Source: Pseudisothecium myosuroides
Taxonomy: Eukaryota; Streptophyta; Bryopsida; Hypnales; Lembophyllaceae
Direction: 5' to 3'
DNA length: 64,000 bases
Assembly (NCBI GenBank): GCA_951799445.1
Contig: OX637296.1
Span: forward strand, 8,060,001 to 8,124,000
A program made the position numbers and the translations under genes. Positions 29,834 to 44,200 of the stretch are shown here, piece by piece (within the stretch, counting starts at the first letter, position 1; every line of letters begins with the position of its first letter). The notes beneath the pieces were generated by a model. That model was not told where the DNA came from, searched no databases, and saw only the letters and a list, made by a program, of their open reading frames with translations.

Positions 29834-29910
29834 AATTTGTCCATTGATGCTTACGGTATAGTTGTTTGAATGAAAACATTTCAAATTTGTACTCAGTTTT
29901 GTTAGTGGCT
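29834..29910 (-). repeat. Dispersed repeat, copy 2 (inverted)
   Basis: Reverse complement of the block at 19116-19190, including TTTGTACTCAGTTTTGTTAG and TTGTCCATTGATGCTTA. Confidence 0.7.
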
Positions 29911-31587
29911 GTATATGGCTTTAAGGACCTCTCAAAAATCAAATTTTTATTTTTTTTAGTGAAAAATAAAAACTTCCAATAATTAACCTTCAATATTGCC
30001 CAAAATGTTTTTTAGAACGGCTAAAGGAATTTAATTGCCTACACACAAATAAGCTAAAATTTTACAACAATTATATATGGTTGCTTCAGCAATTAGGGAT
30101 TAAAATCCAAATGGACAAGAATACTTGCACTTCTACAGAGACAATTAAGAGAAGCTATATGTTTTTGCTTTGACCACCTATAATGTCTATTTTTTCCCCT
30201 CAAAATGAGTTGATGATAAAACATTCAAAACATTCTTTGGTTTGTGATTCTACTACAAAAACAAATAGAAATGTAAATATGGCTAATGAGTCTAAATGTG
30301 TGATGATTAAAAAGATGACCATGGGTCACCATACCATAAGGTAACTCGGATGCAAAATTGACTTTGTTACAAAATTGACTCCTTAATATTCTTGTCTAAT
30401 ATATACACATTATACCTTCAAAACATAAGAGTTTAGGGTTGCTTTTGATTTTATTTATAATTAGTACTTTGAAAATTCATAGTTTATTTGTATAGTGTCA
30501 AACAACTCTATAATGAAATAATTTGGAATTTCTTTTTAATCATCAACAAGATATTTATTTGATAATTTTTAGTCATTCTAAGGCAAAGTATGATTGAAAT
30601 TATATTGGTGAAGTCTAAAGATGGCACTCAAATATTATATTTTATTTTAAGCTAGCACAGCTCGAAAGTCAATAGGTAGATTTTTCAAATCCACATTCTA
30701 ATTTTATAATCTTACTATAATTAAACATTCTTCACGGGAATCTACTTATTATTTAGATTTACTAGGGTACACTCTAAGACTTAGATGATCTTGCTTTAAA
30801 TCCAATTAATTGATGAATTGATGTTGGTGATAATTAAGTATTACCATAGTGTAGGAGTTAAGCAAGAATCCCTATGCACTCAAAAACATCCACTCAGTCA
30901 ATTTCAAAAAGAAAAAACTATAATGCAATACTTTATACATAATCCAACATTATTTCTTATATTAAAATTTTAAAGATTGGTTACAATTACGACATTTATG
31001 AATCTTTTGTTAAATTTATTTGTATACATAAATTCTTTCAATTAGAAATATCAATCTTCCCATACGTCTCGTACAGTGCCCTTCCACGACATCTACAATA
31101 TTCAGTTTTGTCAAGGTCCTGGGATAAGCTTGTTTGATTAAAGAGAGATTCCAACAGGCAATACAACTCGTGAACCCCTGTGAACGTTGATTGAGAAGCT
31201 TCGATCATAATCTAAGAATGATTGTAGTGCACTAGAGGATTTCTGAGCCTTTGAAAGACTGCGAGTTTCCGGACTATAGGAACTTTGGGAATGCTGCCAA
31301 ATCATCAATTTGACATGGCTGAGAGACTGCCACGTCATATATGAATAATTAATTGTTTTTTAAATGTTTTTAAAGAAACAAATTATTTTTTAAAATAAAA
31401 TTTAAATATTTTTAAAATTTAAATATTTTATTTTATTTTATTATAATAGCAGAGGGTTGGTTCCCAACATTGGAACAACCTTGAAACACTCTTCCGGAGG
31501 CTCAAATCTCTTCTTATGGCAAAAAAATTAAAAAGTTCCAATCAAACATAATCTGTAATTGAAGTGCAAGTGATTGAAGTATGTCAA
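29911..31587. other. AT-rich spacer with no gene seen
   Basis: Very AT-rich, without long open frames. A short less AT-rich patch (31100-31340) has an open frame on the minus strand with no recognised motif. A strong AT palindrome-rich tract (AAATATTTAAAATT type) lies at about 31370-31440. Confidence 0.45.
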
Positions 31588-31591
31588 TTAA

Positions 31592-32522
31592 CCCCTAAAG
31601 GACCGGCATGCGTTTTTTGGCCGTATAGAAATTTTGGGCAGGTCCGTGTGACTAGAGATTTCTATATTTTAAGCTGAAATTTTAATAGAAGGTGGGCGCG
31701 AGGAATATCTTTCATATGCACTAAATTTCTGGACATTTGGAAATAGGAGTCAAAAGTTATGGCCAAATATGTTACTTTTTTTCGTAACTGGGCAGTCCGG
31801 GCAGCAAGAAAAATTTGGCAAAAATTTGATTTTTTTTTTTTAAATATTTTTTTCTTGTAGATTATATTTTTGTCTTTTTGGAAAGCTTTGATTCATTTCA
31901 TTTGGATTTGTTATGAGAAAGTTATGGACATTCTTGTTTTTTGGGCAGTTAGGGCATCTTCTTGAAAAAAATAACTTGTAGGATTCATTTCTAAATGCTA
32001 TTTTTGCAATTTAAAAAAAATAAAAATTCTCATGGTTTAGTTTACTTGCTAGAACAATCTCACCATTGGGATTAGTGTATTTTAATTCCATCTAAAATAT
32101 ATTAATGTTTTAGATTTTTCTTCTATCTCGTACCTACTTCTACTTAATAAATTTTTTAGGAATGATAATTAAGTTTTTTTGAATATTTTTTCCCCCCTAG
32201 ACTCTCAACTCAATTCTCCACTATAAAGATTTAAAGCACAAAACTCTGTAGTGCAAAAATTTTAAGTGAAAAATGTTTAAAGTCAAAAAATCTAGTCCCG
32301 CAATGTGTTGAAATACTTGATTTTTCCACTTTAAACGCACATATCTTGCAATTTGAGCGGTCAAAAATTCTGAAATTTTTTCCACACATTCTCATACTAG
32401 TTAGGTGTAAGATCCTACGATTAGATGTGCAAAAAAACATTTTTCATTTTTTTTACTCCTTGCTACAGAAATGGCAGTTTTGATGATTTTTTGGAAAAAA
32501 AAATGCCTTGGGCCTTTAGGGG
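31592..32522 (+). mobile_element. Non-autonomous piggyBac-like element, family A copy
   Basis: 931 bp from CCCCTAAAGGACC to GGCCTTTAGGGG, flanked by TTAA at 31588-31591 and 32523-32526. CCC...GGG ends abutting a duplicated TTAA are the hallmark of piggyBac transposition. The interior closely follows the copy at 62298-63223 (for example a GAAAGCTTTGATTCATTTCA block and a CTAGAACAATCTCACCATTG block). It has no coding capacity, so it would depend on a transposase such as the type decayed at 6.1-7.3 kb. Confidence 0.8.
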
Positions 32523-32526
32523 TTAA

Positions 32527-35125
32527 TCAATCAACTCCTACAAATCAATTGAGATGAACTCCAGTGATTCTAGTTTGATAACTTGAGTGCAATTTCAATT
32601 CTGACCAACTTTGGCGATTCTAGTTTGACCAAGTTTTGCGATTTCATTTAGATCAACTTAAGCAATTCCTGTTTGATTATCTTAAACATTGATTCATATT
32701 CAATCAACTTTAGCGACTCTTGTATGATCATTTTCAGCAATTTAAGTTTGATCATGGAAAGCTGCAAAGATTTTATTTCTTGAATCGTAGAAATATTGAA
32801 TTTAATGTGGGATAAGTATATTTGGAACCCTAAATTTATTTCAAGATAGAGGGAATACCACTTTTGGAAGTACTTTCAAGAAACTACAAAGCATTCAATT
32901 ATTCAAGTCAATGGTTCTAGATTTTTTTCCAAGAAATCATTTGTGATACAACTAGAATATGAACGCGAGCTTTCTTTCTAAAATCTATCATGTGACAAAT
33001 TTTGCCATATTCTAAGAATCATTTTTTTCTTTTCTGAACTCCAAAAATTCTTTGGCTATTTTTCATCAAAAGTGTTTCAAACTATCACTTTTAGTATGTT
33101 GAGCAAAATTAAAAATTAAGAGTATTTATTTGAAATTCATCCATTCAAAATTTGACTAAGTAATCATAGGAGCGTGAAGAGAATTTCAATCCATTTGACC
33201 ATATGGATTGTGAGATTATAATGTTTGAAATTAGAAGAAATAAATTTGGGTTTAGCGAGCAAGGTTAATAAAGTTTGAAACAACTTTGCTTAGGGCCGTT
33301 TGGCACTATTCAATTTAGACCATTGCATAGATAATCATGTTAGTTACTTGCATGCCAATTTTCAATATTAATTTTCAATGATAATTGAAGTCTCTAATAT
33401 ATTAAAAAAAAATTTGTATTGAGAGAATCTTCAAAAAATGTTAATTACACCAACAAGATCTATTTTGTAAAAAATCATTATGCTAATGGTGAACAAAAAT
33501 TTAAGTACAAAATTTCTTTATACTTCAAAATTTAAGTACAAACAAATAACTCCAAGAAATAAAATCTCATGATTTTACAATAGAGTTTGAGCTAGTGGTT
33601 TAAGAAATGCTTTTAACTTTCTATTTTTACATTTCAATTTTAACCATACATTTATTTCTTAAACTACTACGAGAATGTATGGAAAAAAATTCAGCCCAAT
33701 TGCCTTTTTAGATTGTGAGATATAAGTGGTCAAAGCTAGAAAAAAAAATGCCATTGGTTTACTTATTTGATTCTTACCCAACTATTTTCCCTTTATGGAA
33801 GTACAATGACCAATCTACCCTTAGACTTTTGGCCACATAACTTTCAACTTAGGCCCCTAATTAGAAAAAAAAATCATGTTTTTAGAAAACTAATATGAAT
33901 TTGCATCTTTGTTAAATTTTCACTTTCATTTGCTATAAAATGTACTTCATATGAATTTCTTGAAGCTTTCAAAAAGTTGCACGGGCATCTAATAAACTTT
34001 ATGGGTTATTATTCATGTCAAATATAAAATCAAGCATTTAATTTCCAAATTAATTCAATGCAAATTTTCTTGTGTGAAGCAGACTACAAATGGGTGTTTG
34101 AGAGAGACACTTTACTTGTGGATTTTGTGATAAATTGACATATGCAACTTAATTCAATTAATTTTAGACTTTGAATAGTGCAAGACCCCTTCATACTATA
34201 AATGATTTACAATTGAATGTAATCTAATTAGTGTAAACTTTTGCATGAAATTTAGATGAAGATTGGATGAAAACTTGACAAATGTGGATGAAATTTTGAT
34301 AATGAACACAATATTTGAGATAGTATAAAATTAACATTGGTCAACTCATTATATTGATTTGTATCCAATATATTGCAAACTTCCATAATTAAGGTAGATG
34401 CACCTATAGTTGATCACGACCCATAGCCAACCTATAGGGGGCACTATTTCCAACCAAGGTTGAAAAGCTTGGAATGTGTTTTTTCAAGGTTGGGACTAAT
34501 AAGGTTATGACACATGTCCAAAGTAGTGAGGAAGAAAGTAGAAAATAGTGAGCCGGAAAACAATTTTTTAGATGATCGGAATTGGATGACTCTTGACATT
34601 GATTATTAGTCCGGACAACTTTTTAACTCCCAAAATTCATAGTAACTTCAATTTTGCAAATAAAATTACAAAAATTTGGGAATCCCCATATTTCTTATTT
34701 TTCTACATGGGAAAAATTTCCTGCCCCTTAAATTGCTCATCATTTGCTGGGAAATCCCTTAAGTGATCGGGTATGGGTACATTCACCTTATTGCACCTCC
34801 AATATTTGAATCATATCTGATTTGGTACAAGTTATTGAGTTTTAATACTTTAAGGCATATTCATAAAATTTTCCTATATAATGCTTCCAATATTACAAGC
34901 CTTTGAAAAAAGTATTTAAAACAAAAGAAAGAAGATAAATTTGTACAAGGTGGTAAATAATATATTTCCAAATATTTAGATCTTAAGAATATTAGGCAAG
35001 AATATTTATCTCCTAGGAGTTATTTATAAATATGAAATTTTTATTAGAAGATATGAAAAACTATACAAAAGTCTCGACAAAAGTATAAAATAATTCAATT
35101 TACCAAAGTAGTAATCTTATGTCAT
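32527..35125. other. AT-rich spacer with no gene seen
   Basis: No long open frames or splice-consistent coding. Between about 32560 and 32760 there is a loose periodicity of 'TTTGATCAACTT.AGCAATTC'-like phrases, suggesting a degenerate tandem array of about 35-bp units. Confidence 0.4.
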
Positions 35126-35129
35126 TTAA

Positions 35130-36042
35130 TTCCTAAAGGACCTAGGTCAATTTTCTCACTTAAAAATCACTCTACACTATCAATTCTATTGCATTCACCT
35201 TAGAAAACAAAAAAAAACATTTAAAAAAACATTTAATTGTAAGATCTTGCACTTTACTTGATAAAAAATTATGTGATAAAAAATTATTGAAGTGTGACTA
35301 TCTAAATTGGAAGATATCAGCATTCAAAGTTGAAAAAAATAATTTTGATGATTGCAATTCCAAATGACTTTGACCGCCACTGTGGAATTTTTTTGCACTA
35401 TAGATTTTGAATTAAAAAAAATTGTGTTGAAAAATTGAGTTGAAAGTTTAGGATTTTTTTTCAAAAAACACACACATGAGTTTCATTTTTTTTTAAATTA
35501 TTAGGTAAAAGTAGGTCCAAGATTGAAGAAAAACTAAATTGTTAATAGCTCTAAGATGGGATTGAAACACAGTAATTCCAATGGTGAGATTGTTTTAGCA
35601 AGCAAACTTAAGCTTGTCAAACAATTTATTTTGAAAAATTGTAAAAATTGCATTTAGAAATGAATCCTATAAGTTATTTTTTCAAGAAAATTCTTAGATT
35701 GCCCAAAAAATTAGATTGTCTTTGACTTTTTCATTACAATTCCAAATAGAATGATTCAAAACTTCACATGCAGACAAAAATGTAATATTTAAAAATAAAA
35801 ATTAAGAATTTTATTTTATTTTTTTGGATCTTTTTTGTGCTACCTACCAAGTTCATTTGTAGGCTTCTTACGGTATAATTTTTTCTCTTAGGAACCAATT
35901 GAAATAAAAATTATATTTCCATAAAGCTAATCAATTTTTCTATCTTATGAGAAATTTTCAAAAAGTTTTACCAAAAATTGGGGTTATAGGAACCTACCCA
36001 AAATCCATTTTGTCCCTCGAGGGACCAATGGTTTTTTAGGGG
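35130..36042 (-). mobile_element. Non-autonomous piggyBac-like element, family A, inverted copy
   Basis: Flanked by TTAA at 35126-35129 and 36043-36046. The ends are TTCCTAAAGGACC and TTTTTTAGGGG. Interior blocks are reverse complements of those in the other family A copies (for example CAATGGTGAGATTGTTTTAGC near 35580 and the CTCGAGGGAC motif near 36016). More diverged than the two plus copies. Confidence 0.7.
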
Positions 36043-36046
36043 TTAA

Positions 36047-37162
36047 AGGTATAACACTAAAGTTATGATAAAATGACCAATCCATTTTCAGAGGCTAAAG
36101 ACAAAAAAAAAAAAAAACTAATGTTTTTAATAATCACCCAAGTTAGTAAAATGCCATCTTTATACTAAAAAGTATAAAGGATTTAACCTTGGATTGCCTA
36201 AGGCCCCCCTTTGAAACATCTTTAGGGCGTTTTCAAGCTATGGTGGAGTAATTAGGACAATGCAATGTATTAAGATAAATGTAATGGTTGCACAAAGGAA
36301 TGCACATATTTTAAAATATTGGAATTATCCAAAATAATTTTTTTTTTCAAAATTCAAATTAATTAAAGAAAATTAGATTTGACTTTTATATATTAAAAAA
36401 TTAAATATATATTTAACTTTTTAAGAAGCAAAATTATATTTTATAATTTATTCAACAAAATTTAATAAGCAAGACTTATAATAGAAATCCTATCCTTCAT
36501 AGATTCTTTTAAGTTGTCCTGAATGCCAAAGGCTTTTTTGAATTGCTTGGAGCTTATTCTAAAAAACAAAAACAAAAATTGATAAGTTTGGATAACTTTG
36601 TCAATATTAATCAAATGTGAAAAGAAAACACAATAATTTGATTTGAAGATTATAATGATTGGTCAAAAAGAGGTTAAGTGATTTGAGAGTTTTTCAAAGT
36701 CTTTCAATACTTTGTTTGCAACTCTAGGGTAGTTTTTAAAGCTTCATTGGCAATAATCCTTCATTTCTGAGATTTAAAACCTTAAAAGACCAAGTATCTA
36801 CTGAAGTGATAATTGAAAAATTGGACAGGTTCTTATAAAATCCATTTTGTAATTGATATTTTTGAAATTTTGATATAAAATGTAGACATCTACACCCTTT
36901 GCAAAAATATAATTTTTATTTTGATAGAGTGTCCAAATCAATTTTTTTGTTGCTCTAAGTTATTGTGGGAACAAACGATAATTTTGGGTAGAATGTGTGG
37001 AATTCTCTTCTTCTACTTTTGAAACTTTGCTACTTAACTAGTAAACATACCACTAACATGAGACATGATGAATTTGTCAATTTTTTAATGTGTATCTTTT
37101 TTTTCTTTTTTTTTGAACAAACGGAATTAATGTGTATCTTGAAACTCTCACTTCGGGAGGAA
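36047..37162. other. AT-rich spacer with no gene seen
   Basis: AT-rich sequence including a long A-run near 36102; no open frame of note. Confidence 0.4.
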
Positions 37163-37166
37163 TGAA

Positions 37167-37722
37167 CCCCTAAATAACCACAAGTGCAAATTTTGAACAA
37201 TTAATGAATGGAAACACATCCCAAACTCATAGAAATGCATTTTTTCATCCATCAATTTTTTTTGAAGATTCGTGTGTTACTTCTTCAACATTTGTATGGT
37301 ATAGATTATGAAAATTTTGCTTGCAAATATTCTATAATTCAAAGGGTATTGGTAGGTCTAGCCTCAAAAAATAACTTACTTAGTTTAAAAAATGACCCTT
37401 CAAAAATGACTTGAATAAAAAAATGAAAAAAAATCTTCAAAAATCACTATGATTAGTACTTAACATTTTGAACTTATAGAAAAAACATAAATATTCAATT
37501 TACAATTGATTTTAGAAGGAATTTTCAAATTTTGGCTTCAAATTTTATTGTAAAATATTGGTTTGTGTATTTTTTGGTCTAACCATGTGGATGTGAACTA
37601 TAAATCATATTTTACAACTATTGTTTGAGAATCATCATTAAAATATTGTTCTAAGTTGCATATTATAATAGATCTTCACAATTTTGGAAATCTGTACAAT
37701 CCCTTGGTCCTTTAATTAGGAG
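37167..37722 (+). mobile_element. Non-autonomous piggyBac-like element, family B copy
   Basis: Starts CCCCTAAATAACCAC after TGAA (a degraded TTAA at 37163-37166) and ends CCTTTAATTAGGAG before TTAA at 37723-37726. The body (TGCAAATTTTGAACAA..., GCATTTTTTCATCCATC, AAAATGACCCTTCAAAAATG, TTCACAATTTTGGAAATCTG) matches the copy in MSL intron 4 (55736 to about 56300) and more weakly that at 63228-63795. Confidence 0.7.
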
Positions 37723-37849
37723 TTAAAGTTTGTTGATCATGTGTGGATAGGTTAACAAAATCCTTTTTCTTTTATTCAATCAAGCTCTACAATCTTTCAA
37801 TCTAAATTGTTAAAGTTTTATAATATTTTTCATATATTCTTACAGCAGT

Positions 37850-38296
37850 GCAATAGAATTCTTATGATCAAGGGCAGGCGAGATCCGGATACCAATCATT
37901 CAGCACCCGCCCCGAAGTCCGTAACCCTGCGGTCAAACGATCGGCTGGCGCCAGCCTGCCAAGTGCGACCCAGATGGTGCACATACCCTCCTAGTCCACC
38001 CCCCTCCGGGTACCACGGTAATAGAACGATCGGCCCCGCTGACCGTGCCTTGGCCCTTCTCCCTTGCCCTGCTTCCAGGCGCACAGGGATGCTGTTCCAG
38101 AAGCACACGTCGCTGGATTTGTTATTGTTGCCGTTCGAATGCCGCTCCCTCGATCGCTGTCCTAATTTCATGCTCATGTCGCGGATCATCGCAATGCGGA
38201 GCTGAAACCGAGCTCAGATCGCGCTTCTGGGAGGCCTGGGAGGGCCGCAAACGCCAGCCAGCTCGAGGGAAGGAGCAGCAGCCGCAGGCAGCAGGA
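37850..38296 (+). promoter_or_regulatory. Promoter and 5' UTR region of the AP-2 alpha gene
   Basis: The base composition changes sharply from very AT-rich to GC-rich at about 37865 and stays so into the first exon. This GC-rich leader of about 430 bases probably holds the core promoter and 5' UTR. No clear TATA box is present. Open frames across it on both strands look like by-products of the GC-richness. Confidence 0.45.
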
Positions 38297-41200
38297 ATGG
38301 CGCTCTCGGGAATGCGAGGGCTGTCCACGTTCATCAGCGATGTCCGGAATTGCCAGAACAAGGAAGCGGAACGGTCGCGCGTCGACAAGGAGCTCGCCAA
38401 TATTCGCACGCGGTTTAAGAACGAGAAGGTGAGTCGCCGGGGACTTACGCCAGTGGTGTTGGTGGCGAGCGAAGTTAGATCTTGAGGGTTTGGCGCTCGT
38501 TTGTGTGATCTAGAATCTTTAGTGGGGGTGATGCGAAGGTTTCAGTCCGGGAAGTCGAAATGTAGGTTACGGAGGGGTATTGGAACGAAGCAGCAGCTGC
38601 TGTGAGGGTTGCGGGGAGGAGATCCGGTGTTTGCAGGGATATTTAGGGTTTCGGATGCGTGATATTGAGCATATTGGATTAGTATTGCTTGGCAAACAGT
38701 TTCTATTTTTATGGAAGTTATAAGCCTATTTTGCGATTATTTTCCCGTTTGCGGAAGCATACTCTGCGATGTGAGCTCGTAGATTGGTGATCAGGATTGA
38801 GCTTCTGGTCTAGTAGGGGCAGTGCGAGCTCATAGATCAGAGCTACATTCGGATTTACATGAAGTGGAGGATCAGACGAAATGCAGTCCCCGCCATATAT
38901 ATTGTTGAAATTAGATAAGCATCTGATAAAAATAATTGTAGGGATTTTTATGGAGCTTGCTCAGCTCTGTGTTGGCCTGTTTCTTTCAGTTAGTACCGAC
39001 CTAGCTCGTCTGTAAAAGGGTTGTTTCCCATTGCTATGGAGATCAGAAGCCTGTTTTTGCGATTACTTCCCGTTGGCAGAAGCAGACTCTGGGAAGTGAG
39101 CTCGTAGATTGGTGACCAGTATTGAGCTTCTGGTTTAGTAGATGGCAGTAAGGAGCCCATGGATCAGAGGTTACTCCCGGGTTTACATGGTGTGATAGAC
39201 CAGACTTAATGCAGTCCCCGGCACATACGTCCTCTCTTATACTCTTGGTGGCATCTAGCAGCTGAAAAAAAATTAATTTAGGGCTTGTTTTGGAGCTCGC
39301 TGTGGCACCGTTTTTCAGCTCTTCGTTGCGTCTCCTTTTTGCAGTCAGTACTACCCTAGCTCGTCATGGAAATAACCGAAAAGGGGGTCGATCTAGCGGG
39401 CTCAATTTCCTTCTACATTTCCATTGTCAGAAGGGGTGACCTAACTTGATGGGTTCTGCGCTGTCTCAGTTACATGCGGGACGATTTTATATTGTGGAAA
39501 AATATTTGAAATTCCTTGAGTTTAAAAGCGAGGCACTGAATTAGGTCTAAGTCAAGAGTTTGTATGACCAGAACATCTTTATGCAACTCCTAATTAAGCG
39601 AAACTGATGATGACTAGTCAACACGCCCGTGCGGATCCCGCATTGTCACCATTGGGAAATTTACGTAGTTTGATAGCAGCAGTGGAATATCCTACTACCA
39701 ATTTCTACCAGTCTGCATATTCTAAGTAATGGGACTTTTTGACCTCGAATAGTAAAGGAAGGGCGTTTTTTTCATCTTTAGTTCTTTTCCGGTTTCATTG
39801 TCATGGTCAGGTTTGTAACGCTTATCTCTTAAACTTGACAGGATTATCTGTGAAAACATTATTTGATCTGATGATAAGGTGCTACCGTTTGCTCTTTTCT
39901 GTCCTTTTCATAGTAGAAGTCGACTTGGAGTCTGCTGGGTATTTTTTTTTAAATACGCAGTCGTTTGTTTTGAATGCTGTCCTGAAGAATTTCTTGGTTG
40001 GTAAATTTTGTCATGTTCTGCAGGGTTTGGCTCTGTACGAGAAGAAGAAGTATGTGTGGAAAATGCTCTACATTTACATGCTTGGATATGATGTGGACTT
40101 TGGACACATGGAAACTGTCTCACTAATCTCAGCACCCAAATACCCAGAGAAGCAGGTCCACTTCCCATTTAACTCTCTTCCAACCGGTGAATTTTTTTTT
40201 TAATATTAATGGTCAATATGGTCTCTTTGCATTGATGTGCCCAGCGTTGTTAGAGTTTCTCGATAAGTACACTGATCATGGCTTTTAGTATTATTCAGAG
40301 TAATCAATTTCACTTTTCCAAAGCTTACATCTACCGTGTATAGTCAACTACAATAATTCATGCAAGAGAAATATAGTGTCCGAGATGTAATCTTAAATAT
40401 AATATACAAGTATCAATTTTATAGGTTTTGTAATTACATGATTTCACTGCCAATGCCTCCAAAAATCCAGTAGTGGATACTGTGAAGTGTAAGTGACTCT
40501 ATTTACAGTTGCAGAAAGTAAAGATGTTATAACGCTACTTGGCATAATCAGTGTGGCTGTTACAACCCCTTCAAATTGTGAACCGGTAAACATTCATCGT
40601 ATTCATAAAATCGGACAGCAAGAAAATGCTACTCATTTGGTTCTTGCAGTCGACGTGATGATCTCATGATGTGTTGGTGGACGGGAGCAGGTGGGTTATA
40701 TTGTGACTTCTTGCCTCTTGAACGAGAACCATGACTTTCTGAGACTGGTCATTAACACTGTCCGCAACGATATTATCGGCAACAATGAAACCTTCCAGTG
40801 TCTTGCGTTGACTATGGTACATATCTTCCCATTCTTCTCTTTCTACATGATAGCTGTAGCCCATTCCAGAGTGCAGCATTTTTAAGATCACTTCAAATAT
40901 CTTGTCGCTGAGCTATATGGTATTTCTCATATTGTAATTGGTAATTTTGTCATATTGTCATCCCCTATCATGGCTACTGGAATTATAGAGCTTATAACAG
41001 AGATCATCTATTCGTTTTGTATGATGTATTCGTAAATGTTACTCTAATGCTCTATTTGTCTATCAATTTTGTGGTGGTGAACAGGTTGGAAATATCGGTG
41101 GCAGGGATTTCTCTGAATCTCTTGCTCCTGACGTGCAGAAATTATTGGTAAGTTCGATCTATTAGTTGGTGCAGCTCATCCAATGGTTATTCTTCAATCC

Positions 41201-44200
41201 ACCCAGTTCTGTGCTGGATGAGGCAGGAATGTTGCAGATAATATCTCGAAGACACGTATAATAACTAGCAATTTTCTAAGAAGGTTGTTCATGTTGGTGT
41301 TAAAGCTACTCATCCGAAATTTGGTTGTTTGTAATGCAGCTTTCGAACTCCTGCAGGCCTGTCGTCAGGAAAAAAGCAGCACTGTGCTTGCTCAGACTTT
41401 ATCGAAAAAATCCCGATGTTGTGAATGTTGATGGCTGGTAAGTTCTTCCTTTCTTAATGCTGAAGAATGTCAATATAATCATTTGTGACTCAAATCTGCA
41501 CAAATGAGGTCATGCCGGAGAGTCCATTTTTGTTTTAATCAGACTAATTTGCAGGGTTTGTTGTTGAATCAGACTAATGAGCACACCAACGGATGCTTAC
41601 TTCCGCTACTGTAGTGACTTTATATGCAAGTTTTGCTAGTAATAACCCAATCTTGTGGGAAACAGGTCAGAGCGCATGGTGCACTTGCTGGATGAGAAAG
41701 ACATTGGAGTGCTGACAGCTGTAATGAGTTTGTTAGTCTCTCTTGTGGCCAATACACCAGATGCTTACTGGAATTGTGTACCGAAGTGTGTTCGCATCCT
41801 GGAACGTCTGTCCAGAGGCCAGGATATTCCACAGGAATACACGTATTATGGAATCCCCTCCCCTTGGCTGCAGGTAATCTTTTGCTCATTTGACAGGTGT
41901 AATTGACATTAGACAAAACAGATGTGCCTAGTCTTTTCAATTATCATTCAGCTACAGTAAAGACCATGACGTATGATTATATGTCAACAGATCGTTCTCA
42001 TCCAGGTGATAGACCCAAGCGGACTGAGATGTTTTGCAGAATACACCAATTCTTTATATATATATTTATTTATTTATAATTTCGAGTAGTTGGCTTTGTC
42101 ATATTTTATTGTCGACCCATTTCTACTAGCTAATCTCGGTGTGGCGAAAATCAGGTCAAGACGATGCGGGTGCTGGAATACTTCCCTACCATTGAAGACC
42201 CCAACATCAGGAAGTCTTTGTTTGAGGTCAGTGAATCTTAAGAAGAATCCGTCAGAGCGTTACTGTCATGCCGACTTGCAACCGATGTTGAATTATGGGT
42301 TCTCGCTTGATATTTTATTGCTTGTGCTTTATAGCTTAGCCTCCACTCCGTGTGTGCAGATTTTGCAACGCATTTTGATGGGGACTGATGTTGTGAAGAA
42401 TGTCAATAAAAATAATGCCTCTCATGCCGTACTCTTTGAGGCGCTCGCTTTGGTAAGTTTTAATTCGCATGTATCAGTTCCATGTTTTGTTACACGAAAC
42501 ATACATGTGAAGGTGAGCTGCTTGAAATTACGTGTGAAGTTCACATACATGTTCTAATGACATACGTGTTACTGTCATACTCGTCACTGGAATTAAGAAG
42601 TTTCGAGCATTTCCACATGCAGTTAGACCTGCACCGATCAATTCGTGTGAGATTGCAAATACTTGTCCTTGTTATATCTGCTGAGGCCAATGAATACGTG
42701 GTGTAGGTTATGCACCTGGATGCTGACAAGGACATGCTGTCTCAATGTGTGGCTTTGTTGGGCAAATTCATTGCTGTGCGGGAGCCCAATATCCGTTATC
42801 TTGGCCTGGTTTGAGCTCACTTTCTACTTATTCCACTTCTCAGACGTTTTCCTTTCTGTTCTCTGCCTCTACTCTGACAGTCGGAAGTGGAAGACTTTGT
42901 GTTCCATGTATTTTTGTTTTTTGTATGTGTATTTCTGTTTCTTGGATTCTCAAAGGATTTGCCATATTGCAGGAAAATATGACAAGGATGCTGTTAGTCG
43001 TAGACGTTCAGGATACGATAAAAAAACATCAAGCTCAGATAATCACTTCCTTGAAAGACCCTGATATCAGGTATTGCTTTCAATACCGTACCTAAGCACA
43101 CATACTTCTCCTAGTCAATGCACATGAGGGTCACTCCTGGTCTTCATCATTGACTACTGGTATGTGCTCCAATTTTTTTTATATTAGTTTTTTATCTCTG
43201 CTAATTTGAAGTGTCTTGCACACATTTGGCTGTGTCCAAGTTCTTCGTTTCTTCGTACCGTAGTTTCTATAAGATTGCACCCGTGTATGGGAGGTGGGAG
43301 GTTAAACTGCCTATAATACTTGATTAGGAATCAAATAGTCATTCGCAATTAATCTGGGTGATGGGGTGACAGTATTCGAAGGCGATCTCTGGATTTGCTT
43401 TATGGTATGTGTGATACCACCAATGCCAAAGAGATTGTGGAAGAGCTTTTACAGGTCAGCCATGCTCTTTTCATATTTTATTTGTTGCGCAGTACCTAAA
43501 TAATGTCTGTACTCACTATTATGTGCAATTCTTGTATTTTTTCTTAATTGCATTTGTGTAACTGCTGCAGTATCTTACAACAGCAGACTTTGGCATTCGT
43601 GAAGAGCTCGCTTTGAAAGCTGCCATACTCTCAGAAAATTTTGCGACAGACCTTTCGTGGTACCAGTTTGACAGAAACCTATTGACTTTTTAACTATCAT
43701 TCTTTCTAGGGATTTTGCTTACTTTTTAATTTTAATTTTCTTTGTTTCTGCTGCTGAATATTTCTAGAAGTCTCATCTCATGTAGTAACTTCTCTTCTCT
43801 TATATTATAAATCACAGTTTTTTGTATGCTATATTCACTTTCCTTGATTTCCTTTGGGGATTGATGTGGGTTAGCAGCATGATTCCTAAGATACAAAATT
43901 GGAAACTTGCACTGTAGGTATGTGGATGTCATATTGCAGCTCATCGAGAAAGCTGGTGATTTTGTAAGTGACGACATATGGTACCGAGTTGTGCAGTTCG
44001 TAACAAACAATGAAGACCTTCAGGTATTTGATGTTCAGGCATTGAACGGCACTGTAGGTTTTCAAAGATTACCAGCTTATTGTGATTCTTTTTCTTACGC
44101 TGCTTTTTGTGTACTCGTTACGTTTGAACCTGTGCTTTGCTCTTTCATCTGACAAATACCAGGCATCTGTTGAAGATACCGTGAACTAGAAGGGTGTGCG

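Noticed and set aside
37896..38189. Minus-strand 97-codon frame upstream of AP-2 alpha as a divergent gene
   Set aside because: GC-rich leader sequence is open in several frames at once, with no recognised domain.
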